Assembly: GCA_029465975.1 (NCBI GenBank)
Contig: CM055759.1
Location: 124,001-188,000 of the forward strand
DNA: 64,000 nucleotides
Direction: 5' to 3'
Source of the DNA: Dallia pectoralis
Lineage: Eukaryota; Chordata; Actinopteri; Esociformes; Umbridae
In this document: positions 53,301 through 63,191 of the stretch, one piece after another
Layout of the letters: the number at the start of each line of letters is the position of its first letter
How positions within the stretch are numbered: position 1 is the first letter of the stretch
Made by a program: the position numbers and the translations under genes
The notes under the pieces: generated by a model
What the model saw: the letters and a program-made list of their open reading frames with translations, nothing else
What the model was told of the DNA's origin: nothing
The model's database searches: none

Positions 53301-56300
53301 TGCTGCGCCCCTGATGAAGACCATAGTAGACCCCATAGGAGAGCTGAGAGAGGCGGTTGAAATGCTAAATGACACAGTCAGGGAGAGAGGACGAGCACAG
53401 AGCCACATCCATGATAAGGACATACAGAATCTGATCAGACAGGTAGGAAAACAAATGTAGAAAGCTAGATCAAACTGTTTTATTTTGATAGTTGCGGAGG
53501 TTAATTTCACCAAGCCCACCCACACACACAGTACCCCTTTAATGTTTTATTTAGAAGGCTTGAAAGTCTGGCCAGATGAAATGCTATTTATCATAATCTT
53601 CATACAATGACAAATACCAGTACCTGTAGCAGTCATATTCTAGATATCTGTCAAGGATTTTAAGTATTTTCACACAGACAGTGATCTGTTGAGATGCACT
53701 GCACTTCTGCAGATAACAAAGTAATTGAATATAATGTAATTACTATTTTTAAGTGGGGATGCACCGGTCCGATACTGGCTAAAAGCGTTGGATCGGATAT
53801 CGCCCAAGAATATCTGTCTATTGTCTGTCTCATCTGCTGTCTGTCTCATCTGCTGTCTGTCTCATCTGCTGTCTGTCTCATCTGCTGTCTGTCTCCTCTA
53901 TTATCTGTCTCATCTGCTGTCTGTCTCATCTGCTGTCTGTCTTCTCTATTGTCTGTCTCATCTGCTGTTTGTCTCTTCTATTTTCTGTCTCCTCTATTGT
54001 CTGTCTCCTCTATTGTCTGTCTCATCTGCTGTCTGTCTCATCTGCTGTCTGTCTTCTCTATTGTCTGTCTCATCTGCTGTCTGTCTCATCTGCTGTCTGT
54101 CTTCTCTATTGTCTGTCTCATCTGCTGTCTGTCTCATCTGCTGTCTGTCTCATCTGCTGTTTGTCTCCTCTATTGTCTGTCTCCTCTATTGTCTGTCTCC
54201 TCTATTGTCTGTCTCATCTGCTGTCTGTCTGATCTGCTGTCTGTCCCAGCTGGCTGTACTATCAGTACGGGTAGAAGACCATCTATGTTGCAGTATAAAG
54301 CTGACCTTGGAGCTTGTGCAGATAGAGTCAGACATGGCTCTCCGCTGTGAACCAGAAAGCTGTGGACTAGGATCCCTGGATGAGCAGCAGCACCATCTAG
54401 AGGTGAGGTGTATCTAAAGGCAGGGGTATAGAAGGGTATCTAGAGATGGGGGTGAGGGGGCTATCAAGAGGTGGGGAAGACCAGGGTAACATAAGAACCA
54501 TTTCATTCCACTAGGTTGAATGTGCTCTACTACAGAACATAAGAACCATTTCATTCCACTAGGTTGAATGTGCTCTACTACAGAACATAAGAACCATTTC
54601 ATTCCACTAGGTTGAATGTGCTCTACTACAGAACATAAGAACCATTTCATTCCACTAGGTTGAATGTGCTCTACTACAGAACATAAGAACCATTTCATTC
54701 CACTAGGTTGAATGTGCTCTACTACAGAACATAAGAACCATTTCATTCCACCCCCTGCAGGTTGATTATGCTAAACTGACGGTGGAAATAGAGGAGCTCC
54801 AGAAACAGATGTGTCACCTGGTGGAGCTTTGCCCAGAGCGAGTTTCCATCTTGGGGGTGAAAGTGCAGGAAACCATGAGGATGTGGTGGGACCTAGGAAA
54901 GAACATGGATGAGAACAGACACAGACTACAACAATGTGTTGCTCTACAAGAATTCTTCAGGAACTACTTGTCCATCATGTAAGCAAGACATAATAAAATA
55001 TGACTACTGACAATACAATGTTCAACATTCTTATATAATGATAACAGGATCACACTGTTCATCTATTCAATAGATTCAGAATAAGGTTTATTGCCAACTT
55101 TGTTTACACACAGGGATAAGGAATTTATTCTGACCCATAGCTGCAGCATTTAGGACACACATTTTTAAACGTACATGAACAGTTCAAACAGAGCAAATAA
55201 TACACAACACAAACAGTTTGACAAGAGACCCTGCCTAGCTTAAGTAATGGATACATATAGTGTGTGTCATATATATCCGAGTGGGGCAAAGGAGGAATGT
55301 CTAGATGTGAGAGCAGATTTCAAAATGTGCCACAAGCAGTATGTAGAGCTATATGTGATTGTATGTACAGTTGTGCAAATATGCAATGTCCAGTTATAGT
55401 TCAGGATATCCACCAATGTATATCGTATCAGAGCTGATTGTGCCCACGGGGGAATGTTTCTTTAATTCACCGCCGTGAGTAAGAAGCTGTTCTTGTTTTT
55501 TGCCGCCCACCTCAGTGACCTGGTTTTGAACAGGTCTTTAAGAGACGGCAGCTTACATCCAATTATCCGCTCTGCAGAGTGGATGATATTTTGCAGTCTG
55601 TCTGTGTCCTTTACAAAGCAGCATGACACAGTTATTTCAATATAACTACATAATTATACTGCCCCTACTAACATTAAAAAACAATACTATTTTCTTCCTG
55701 ACATAATAATAATACTGTTCTTCCTGACATAATAATAATACTCTTCTTCCTGACATAATAGTATGGACAGGTCGTGGACAGAGGAAACCCATGCATTTAT
55801 TTTCTCATGTTTGCCTCTCCCCTCATGTATGGACAGGTTGTGGACGGAAGAAACCCATGAATTTATTTTATCAGAGAGAGTTTTCCATTGTGGGAGGGAC
55901 CAGGAGCATCTGGCTGCAGAACTGGATATGGACAATCAGATAAACAAAAAGTTTGAGGAGTTTGTTCAGCTAGATGCTACAGGAAGGATGCTGCTTGACA
56001 CCGAACATCATCTGGCCAACATGGTAAAGTATGGAGTCTATCACTTCATCATTTGTTGCTCTTAGCTGCATACAATGAATCATTTGGAGCTCTTAGCCAC
56101 AGACATTGAATCATTTGGAGCTTTTAGCCACAGACATTGAATCATTTGGAGCTCTTAGACACAGACATTGAATCATTTGGAACTCTTAGCCACATACATT
56201 GAATCATTTGGAGCTCTTAGCCACAGACATTGAATCATTTGTAGCTCTTAGCCACAGACATTGAATCATTTGGAGCTCTTAGCCACATACATTGAATCAT

Positions 56301-59300
56301 TTGGAACTCTTAGCCACAGACATTGAATCATTTGGAGCTCTTAGACACATACATTGAATCATTTGGAACTCTTAGCCACATACATTGAATCATTTGGAGC
56401 TCTTAGCCACAGACATTGAATCATTTGGAGCTCTTAGCCACAGATATTGAATCATTTGGAGCTCTTAGCCACAGACATTGAATCATTTGGAACTCTTAGC
56501 CACAGACATTGAATCATTTGGAGCTCTTAGCCACAGAAACAGTGACATGTGCAAACTGTAGCCTCAGTTTCCTGTTCTTAGCTGACAGAAGCGTCACCCG
56601 GTCTGCTGTTGTACCCCATTTGATTCAAGGTTCGACATGATGTGCGTTCAGAGATTCTCTTCTGCATATCTTGGTTGTAATGAGTGGTAATTTGAGTTAT
56701 GGTTTCCTTCCCATCAGCTAGAACCAATCTGGCTATTCTCCTCTGCCATTAACAAGGCATTTCTGCCCAGAGAACTATTGCTTACTGAGACAAAAACCCC
56801 AGAGATGGTTGTGCTGGAAAATCCCAGTAGATCAGCACTTTCTGAAATACTGATATATGTTCGCTACATAACTTAAGTGGTTTAATCTCCTGTTAACTAT
56901 GTAATCACAGCAGATCCAGGAGTGTCTGGATGAATCCAGAAGCATGTTGGACTGGATATTGATCAACTGGAGGGCTCAGAAACACAGGAGGAACCTTGGC
57001 AAGCAGAACACAGAGAATACTACGGAAATTATATACTCTGAGCACCCCAGAGAGCCCACAGTAGATCCAATCTACTCCAACATGACAGATGATCACACTA
57101 CAGAAAAAAACACCTACACACATAAAGCAAAACTGCTGTCAGGGGGCCCAGTTGAGAACATCTACTCTGAGGCTTCAGCAGGCTCCCCACTGAGGAATCC
57201 TTCCCATTCAGAGTCCCATCAGCCAACTGCAGGAACTGTGTCTGAGAAACAGCCGACTGCTACAGACTTAAACAATGACTACCAGGTTATGACCAGCGAT
57301 GGCTATGAGTTAATGAACAATGTTCATGGTCAGGCTGAGAGAAGCAGTGACCTTATTGGTCCACAGACCATCAAAGAGTCCAGCAGACCCTCTCTCTGCC
57401 TGGAGGGCAGCTCTGTTAATAGCAGCTCTGGAGTTTTTCTGGAGGGCAGCTCTGTTAATAGCAGCTCTGGAGTTTTTCTAGAGGGCAGCTCTGTTAATAG
57501 CAGCTCTGGAATTATCCTGGAGGGCAGCTCTGTTAATAGCAGCTCTGGAATTATTCTGGAGGGCAGCTCTGTTAATAGCAGCTCTGGAATTATCCTGGAG
57601 GGCAGCTCTGTTAATAGCAGCTCTGGAGTTTTTCTGGAGGGCAGCTCTGTTAATAGCAGCTCTGGAGTTTTTCTAGAGGGCAGCTCTGTTAATAGCAGCT
57701 CTGGAATTATCCTGGAGGGCAGCTCTGTTAATAGCAGCTCTGGAATTATCCTGGAGGGCAGCTCTGTTAATAGCAGCTCTGGAATTATCCTGGAGGGCAG
57801 CTCTGTTAATAGCAGCTCTGGAGGTATCCTGGAGGGCAGCTCTGTTAATAGCAGCTCTGGAGTTATCCTGGAGGGCAGCTCTGTTAATAGCAGCTCTGGA
57901 GGTATCCTGGAGGGCAGCTCTGTTAATAGCAGCTCTGGAGGTATCCTGGAGGGCAGCTCTGTTAATAGCAGCTCTGGAGGTGTCCTGGAGGGCAGCTCTG
58001 TTAATAGCAGCTCTGGAGTTATCCTGGAGGGCAGCGGGGACCGGGGGGGCACAGTGAATCTCATTCTCAGCTTGGGGAAGCATGGAGACAGCCATGTGGA
58101 GGTGAAGGAAGAACAGACCAGTGAGCCTGTCCACAGAGTAAGGCCTTTGTACTCATATAGTCATGTTCGCTCCCAGACATTCACCTTGGAGTCTTTACCT
58201 CACCTCTCTTGTCTTTATGTCCTCCTCTCCCCACTCTTTCTCACCTCAGCCCACTAAAAGCTTTTGGAAGCGCTGCCAGGGTCTGCTGGAAAACACTCTG
58301 GGTAGTTTAAGGAGAAAGAGAAGTCGGTACGTCCAGAGTACAGACCAGGTAAATGGGACAATGTGAAGCAGAGCATCATCATGGTTTATACATTTATTCT
58401 TAATCACATGATCATCATGGTCGGCCTATAGCAGAGCACGCTGTGTGCATTATTAATCACATGATCATCATGGTCGGCCTATAGCAGAGCACGCTGTGTG
58501 CATTATTAATCACATGATCATGATATAACAAACTTGACCAATGCTTTCTTCTCCTCGCTAGGTGAGTACCTATTTACATGTAAAGGAAAACAAGATGGCC
58601 GCCAGCGCTCCTGTATATGAAGGTATCACACTGCCCCGCCTCCATGATAAGACCCTGCAGTCATCAGCCTTCTCCTCAGGGCCTCCTTGCTTTGTCTCCT
58701 CTTTCTCCCCACCCACAAGCAGCTCCACCCCTCTTTCTATCTTTTCCACCCTGAAGAAGAGAAAAAGTAAAAGAGACCCCGGCCAACACACCATCCAGAG
58801 GACCATGGGTGTAGTAGTGGAGGAGCTGACAGAACGGGCGTGCCCCAATCAAACATCTACTCAGCCAATCACGTCGTACAACACTCAGACATGGCCAATG
58901 AAGAATGCTTTTAGGAAGAAGAAAAGCCAATCCAATGCAGAGGAGGTGAGGCCAGGGACAAGGGTGGAATTTAAGGATTATGTGCAGAACCCATTGGCTA
59001 AAGACATAATTGATGAATGTTCTGGGGTCTTCACCATCAGTCCATATGCAGTAACAAAGGCCTCTGCTATTGCGCCACCTAGGGGTCCAATGAGGAGCCA
59101 TTGTAGGTTCCTGTCTCTCGGGTCAGTGTTGACATTTGACCTTCCAAAAGATATGAGGCTGGTCCCCAGTATACAGGATATCATTACTATAGGACCCCCA
59201 GAACACAGGGGAAAACCCAAACCCAAATGTAACCCGAATCCACACCTGCACACAGAGAGAAACCATGTCCTCAGCTCCTTCAAACAGGCCACCTCCCTTC

Positions 59301-62300
59301 TCTCTCCTCACCCACTCCTCTCACACCATTTTCCCACACATGTGACACAGCAGGAGCCCTGTCTGTCTGATCAGGATGAAGGCTTTCCTCCTCTTCATTC
59401 CCCTCCTGTCCAGTTCCCTCCTCCTCATCCCCCTTCTGTCCTGATCAAGGACATTGACAGATCACATGATCGTATTTTACCAAGCAAGGACCTATCCCTC
59501 TTTCAGACTCTACCAAACAATGAGAAATCTGATTATCTTTCCAGACCAAATGACCTATGCCTCCCAGAGAAACAGTATAGCTGTGCCTTTGAGATAGTGA
59601 ATGTGAAGCAGGGCTTTAAGAACAAAAGAGCTGAGCACATCTCCCACAACCAACTACCAATTACAGCTTCAGTGGAGATGAGAGTGATGAGGCATCAACT
59701 GGCTGATATGTCTGATCAGTGTCTGACACATAGTCTAATCGACCAAGAACTCAAATCCTCCTTAACATATCAAAACCAAGAACCCAGTATAATCCAGGTC
59801 TCCAGCCATCAGGAGCCCAGTGTAATCCAGGTCTCCAGCCATCAGGAGCCCAGTGTAATCCAGGTCTCCAGCCATCAGGAGCCCAGTTTAATCCAGGTCT
59901 CCAGCCATCTGGAGCCCAGTTTAATCCAGGTCTCCAGCCATCTGGAGCCCAGTGTAATCCAGGTCTCCAGCCATCTGGAGCCCAGTGTAATCCAGGTCTC
60001 CAGCCATCTGGAGCCCAGTGTAATCCAGGTCTCCAGCCATAAGGAGCCCAGTGTAATCCAGGTCTCCAGCCATCTGGAGCCCAGTGTAATCCAGGTCTCC
60101 AGCCACCAGGAGCCCAGTGTAATCCAGGTCTCCAGCCATCAGGAGCCCAGTGTAATCCAGGTCTCCAGCCACCAGGAGCCCAGTGTAATCCAGGGCTCCA
60201 GCCATCAGGAGCCCAGTGTAATCCAGGTCTCCAGCCATCTGGAGCCCAGTGTAATCCAGGGCTCCAGCCACCAGGAGCCCATTGTAATCCAGGTCTCCAG
60301 CCATCAGGAGCCCAGTGTAATCCAGGTCTCCAGCCATCAGGATCCCAGTGTAATCCAGGGCTCCAGGAATCAAGAGCCCAGTGTAATCCCAGAGGCCCTG
60401 AGAAAGGTTGGAGAGTTCCAGTCTGAGACCAGGAGGACTGTGGGAGAGGTGTTGTCTCTGACAGAGATTTACCCCACTCATCTGGACACATACACTGACC
60501 CAGTCATTCAGAACAAAGAGACGGAGGTGATTCTTCTCGACACAGACACTGACCTGGTCCATCGAGACCATCATCAGTTTGAGGAACTAGAGGAGGAGCT
60601 GGAGGATATCTGGAACAATATCAACAGACACAGAGATAGTATCTGCTCTGATATTATGTACCAGCCACACCAAGAGACAGAGGGCAAAGGCAGCATCTCT
60701 GGGGGAATTACCTCAGACCCTTGTTCACCCTCCTTTCCCAGACTAACCACATCCGAGGCCACCAACCACAGGAGGATAATTACCTCTTCTGTGCCTAACC
60801 TTCTGGAAGGTGAGTTAACATTACCTGCCTTCCTTCAGATCCTGAAGGGGTCTAACCAGGGCCAATGTAATGCCCAGCCATCTAACCTGCCAGAGGGGCC
60901 ACCTATTCTGAAGAGCAAAGACAGAAGGTCTTGGGCAGCTTTCTCTAACCAGGACCGACTTTGGAATTCTACAGCACTCATTAATGAGACAGCAATAGAC
61001 ATGGTGAACCTACCAAAGACAGATGATCTACAGAAATACATCTACCAGTATAAAGAAGAAGAGAAACAGCAGAACGGGGACAGACAGGTGAAGATGGGGG
61101 GGACAGTATGTCAGAAGGTGAGTCCTGCCTTTGACAGGCACACTGAATCACCTCTGAATTCTAGCAGGTCTAAGTCCAACAAACATGTATTTGTGACAGA
61201 GAAAACGGAATTGCAAAGTTTCTGGTTTATGATCAAGATTTAATAAATAGGCTAAATAAATTCCCGAACAATTCCAAAGAGGTGCTTGCTAATTAGGAAG
61301 TTATGTATGTGGTAACCTCTACCTACAGTAGATCCCATCATTATACCCCATCATACATATTATGGTGTAGTTTACTAGCAGATATTTTTTATAAAATCGC
61401 TGGAAATCAGTGTGTGTGTGCTGTCTCTAAAGCCTGTATAACAGACGGAATAAAGTGCCTAACTCTTCTCTTATATCCGGTTGAAGGACATTTGTTCTGG
61501 GTTACAGCTCCAGGCCATGGAGGGACCTCTGGAGAAGAAGCAAAAGCTGCAGCTTGGAGGGAATAAGGTGACAATAATAATAATATCCATTAATATCCAT
61601 TAATAATAGCAGGGTATATCCATTAATAATATCAGGGTATATCCATTAATAATAGCAGGGTATATCCATTAATAATATCAGGGTATATCCATTAATAATA
61701 GCAGGGTATATCCATTAATAATATCAGGGTATATCCATTAATAATAGCAGGGTATATCCATTAATAATATCAGGGTATATCCATTAATAATAGCAGGGTA
61801 TATCCATTAATAATATCAGGGTATATCCATTAATAATAGCAGGGTATATCCATTAATAATATCAGGGTATATCCATTAATAACAGCAGGGTATATCCATT
61901 AATAATAGCAGGGTATATCCATTAATAATAGCAGGGTATTTCCATGAATAACAGCAGGGTATATCCATTAATATCCATTAATAATATCAGGGTATATCCA
62001 TTAATAACAGCAGGGTATATCAATTAATAATAGCAGGGTATATCCATTAATAATAGCAGGGTATATCCATTAATAATAGCAGGGTATATCCATTAATAAC
62101 AGCAGGGTATATCAATTAATAATAGCAGGGTATATCCATTAATAACAGCAGGGCATATCCATTAATAATAGCAGGGTATATCCATTAATAATAGCAGGGT
62201 ATATCCATTAATAATAGCAGGGTATATCCATTAATAATAGCAGGGTATATCCATTAATAACAGCAGGGTATATCCATTAATAACAGCAGGGTATATCCAT

Positions 62301-63036
62301 TAATAACAGCAGGGTATATCCATTAATAATATCAGGGTATATCCATTAATAATAGCAGGGTATATCCATTAATAACAGCAGGGTATATCCATTAATAATA
62401 GCAGGGTATATCCATTAATAATAGCAGGGTATATCCATTAATAATAGCAGGGTATATCCATTAATAACAGCAGGGTATATCCATTAATAGCCAGGTATGT
62501 ACATCTCCTACTAAATCCATCTTTAAGAAAGTAAAAGTCTGTTTGTCTGCTCAAGGCTGGGTCTCGAGGATGGAGTGCCCATTACGTAGTGCTTTACAAA
62601 CATACGCTCTGCTTCTACCCCCCCCACACACACACACACACACACACACAGATATTGGTGAAACATAATATAATACAGTATATATAATTTGGATATATTG
62701 GTGAAACATAATATAAGAGTATGTATAACTGATATTTTGGCGAAACATAATATAATACAATATTTATAACAATGATATATTGTTGAAAGATAATATAATA
62801 CAGTATTTATAATGTGGGTCATGTTTTCAATTCCGTTATGTCTTGCATCTGATCCCAGAGTTCAAGGTCTGGTTTGCCTCTGAACCTGAAGGGGGCAGTA
62901 TGTGTCATGGCCCCAGAATACACCAAGAAGCGTCATTGTTTCAGTTTGCATCTCCGGGACGGTTCAGAGTACCTGCTCAGCACAGAGTCCCCATTCAGCA
63001 TGAAGAAATGGATGCAGAAGATACAAGAAAACACTG
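44322..63036 (+). CDS. Large spectrin-repeat protein with beta-spectrin-type PH domain (unnamed, 3' partial)
   Basis: Exons with consensus borders and matching phase: 44322-44858, 46533-47380, 47477-47614, 50091-50240, 51388-51570, 51656-51768, 52252-52387, 53242-53442, 54250-54402, 54761-54978, 55837-56023, 56914-58137, 58250-58348, 58562-61117, 61508-61567, 62556-62657 and 62859-63036, about 2360 codons. Start ATG 44322 has an ACC context. Residues about 1-450 are low complexity. From about 450 to 980, spectrin-like helices appear, for example KIQEFLTRLNDLWEELKRR and LWTEETHEFI. The next 1270 or so residues are polar and disordered, with 13-residue and 11-residue repeats. The last three exons form a PH domain (MEGPLEKK, AGSRGWSAHYVVLY, GAVCVMAPEYTKKRHCFSLH, MKKWMQKIQ) that aligns with the beta-spectrin PH, including its GNK/AGSRGW exon break. 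A beta-spectrin PH would bind membrane phosphoinositides. No actin-binding CH domains are seen. Exon 2 lacks one base, and the end of the gene lies outside or is unrecognised. Confidence 0.8.
44893..45206. repeat. 22-bp minisatellite
   Basis: About 14 units of TTACCCTGTATGGTAGCTAT(AG) soon after the first donor of the spectrin/PH gene. Confidence 0.96.
45335..46160. repeat. 16-bp minisatellite
   Basis: About 51 units of GTCTAGCAGGGAGGTG with TTCTAGC, TCTCGC and AAGGAGG variants. Confidence 0.96.
46185..46460. repeat. 57-58-bp minisatellite
   Basis: About 5 units containing GATGCCTAGAAGCTTCATTA and GGCACCTCCAGGCAAACAT. Confidence 0.93.
46555..47135 (+). repeat. 45-bp minisatellite in exon 2 of the spectrin/PH gene, about 13 copies, one frame break
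   Basis: The unit encodes TPKTSGDHTDCFNVI in the frame of both flanks. One unit near 46747 has three Cs where the others have four, moving all later copies to another frame. The exon 46533-47380 is 848 nt, one short of 283 codons. Alternatively a GTAAGC donor just after 46533 (at 46556) and an acceptor near 47160-47185 could remove the array as an intron in phase 0. Confidence 0.75.
47650..48230. mobile_element. LINE-like fragments between exons of the spectrin/PH gene
   Basis: 47650-47760 resembles the AGAATCAGAATCA...TTTATT retroelement end. 48060-48225 contains GCCAGGAACACCTCCCTA and TGACTGAGCTTCTCACCCTA, which I recognise from widespread fish LINE sequence. It passes directly into the TAACCCTGCCC array. 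Family not assigned. Confidence 0.5.
48232..49757. repeat. 17/23-bp array with telomere-like spacing
   Basis: About 80 units of TAACCCTGCCCTTGTCC. At irregular intervals an extra TAACCC is inserted, giving 23-bp units. Located in the intron between exons 47477-47614 and 50091-50240. Confidence 0.97.
50265..50735. repeat. 51-bp minisatellite
   Basis: About 9 units containing GCCCTATTGGTTGAATATTA and CTCCCACTCCATACTACCC. The unit is 17 codons, so three frames stay open, but it is intronic by position. Confidence 0.95.
50745..51387. repeat. 43-bp array copying a 3' splice site
   Basis: Each unit contains TGTTACTATGTCTAGGTGAT, that is the T-rich tract, the AG and the first exon bases of the exon that truly begins at 51388. 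Fifteen AG sites are present from 50788 to 51387, counting the real one. Confidence 0.95.
51945..52147. repeat. Array of GGTTACTA / GGGTAACTA words
   Basis: About 24 units of 8-9 bp in an intron. TTACTAGGG and GTAACTAGG alternate in higher-order blocks. Confidence 0.93.
52490..53195. repeat. 27-bp minisatellite
   Basis: About 26 units containing AACAAACACAGTGTCTTAAT and AGAGTCC, with ACACTG variants. Confidence 0.96.
53810..54248. repeat. 16-bp pyrimidine-rich array leading into a 3' splice site
   Basis: About 27 units of CTGTCTCATCTGCTGT, CTGTCTCCTCTATTGT and CTGTCTTCTCTATTGT, ending in the acceptor CCCAG before exon 54250-54402. The array forms the polypyrimidine tract. Confidence 0.95.
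54500..54757. repeat. 48-bp array resembling the junction of exon 54761-54978
   Basis: About 5 units containing CATTCCACTAGGTTGAATGT and GCTCTACTACAGAACATAAG. The CTAGGTTGAATGTGCT part parallels the true GCAGGTTGATTATGCT junction. Confidence 0.9.
55072..55625. mobile_element. LINE-derived fragment in intron
   Basis: It begins with a TTCAGAATAAGGTTTATTGC end and contains TTAAGAGACGGCAGCTTACA and GTGGATGATATTTTGCAG, typical of a degenerate fish LINE 3' region. No open frame. Confidence 0.45.
55690..55762. repeat. Short TAATAATAATACT repeat
   Basis: Three units of CTTCCTGACATAATAATAAT. Confidence 0.85.
55763..55836 (+). repeat. Partial duplicate of an exon start with its 3' splice site
   Basis: TATGGACAGGTCGTGGACAG at about 55761 repeats TATGGACAGGTTGTGGACGG at about 55828, including the AG and about 27 exon bases (WTEETHAFIF versus WTEETHEFIL). 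The frame between them is open. Confidence 0.85.
56065..56548. repeat. 31-bp minisatellite
   Basis: About 15 units containing TTGAATCATTTGGAGCTCTT and AGCCACAGACA, intronic. Confidence 0.96.
56555..56865. mobile_element. Dispersed teleost repeat, other part of the same family
   Basis: GTTCTTAGCTGACAGAAG, GTTCGACATGATGTGCGTTC and CCCAGTAGATCAGCAC belong to the upstream part of the same widespread repeat seen at 34040-35005. It lies in the intron before exon 56914-58137. Confidence 0.55.
57400..58024 (+). repeat. 39-bp coding minisatellite, 16 copies
   Basis: In-frame repeat of 13 residues (LEGSSVNSSSG plus two variable residues VF, II, GI, VI or GV) within exon 56914-58137 of the spectrin/PH gene. 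The unit is a multiple of three, so copy-number change keeps the frame. The order VF VF II II II occurs twice in succession, showing duplication of a five-unit block. Ser/Gly-rich, probably disordered. Confidence 0.92.
58385..58525. repeat. Tandem repeat of about 55 bp, 2.5 copies
   Basis: Units contain ATCACATGATCATCATGGTC and GGCCTATAGCAGAGCACGC. Confidence 0.88.
59779..60390 (+). repeat. 33-bp coding minisatellite, about 18 copies
   Basis: In-frame repeat of 11 residues (EPSVIQVSSHQ, with L, K or Q at the last position and V/G variants) inside the 2.5-kb exon 58562-61117 of the spectrin/PH gene. The last units are degenerate (DPSVIQGSRNQ). It is open on the opposite strand as well, but the sense frame is the one continuous with the flanking protein. 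Confidence 0.92.
61583..62492. repeat. 23-bp minisatellite inside the PH-domain intron
   Basis: About 39 units of GGGTATATCCATTAATAATA(GCA), with ATATCA and ACAGCA variants; it separates the first and second PH exons. Confidence 0.96.
62556..62657 (+). other. PH-domain exon containing an in-frame CA run
   Basis: The exon encodes AGSRGWSAHYVVLYKHTLCFY, matching the second strand region of beta-spectrin PH domains, then runs through seven Cs and a CA run at 62625-62650 (His-Thr repeats) to TTG at the GTGAAA donor. It is exactly 34 codons, phase 0 on both sides. No other GT donor lies between the conserved FY and the next exon. The CA run replaces the loop residues normally found after FYKD. 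Confidence 0.65.
62651..62815. repeat. Repeat of about 50 bp copying a 5' splice site
   Basis: Four diverged units with GATATTGGTGAAACATAATA. The first contains the inferred donor of PH exon 62556-62657. Confidence 0.78.
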
Positions 63037-63190
63037 GTACACACAGAATATACAGCCAAACACTGGTGCAGACAGAATATACAGCCAAACACTGGTACAC
63101 ACAGAATATATGCATATACAGCCAAACACTGGTGCAGACAGAATATATGCATATACCGCCAAACACTGGTACACACAGAATATATGCATA
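63028..63190. repeat. 29-36-bp repeat copying a 5' splice site
   Basis: About 5 units of AAACACTGGTACACACAGAA or AAACACTGGTGCAGACAGAA and a TATACAGCC part. The first unit overlaps the inferred donor (ACTG/GTACAC) at 63036/63037. Confidence 0.85.
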
Positions 63191-63191
63191 A

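Noticed and set aside
57330..58134. Antisense frames over the 39-bp and 33-bp coding repeats (also 59751-60574)
   Set aside because: They result from periodicity. The sense frames continue into unique coding exons, the antisense ones do not.
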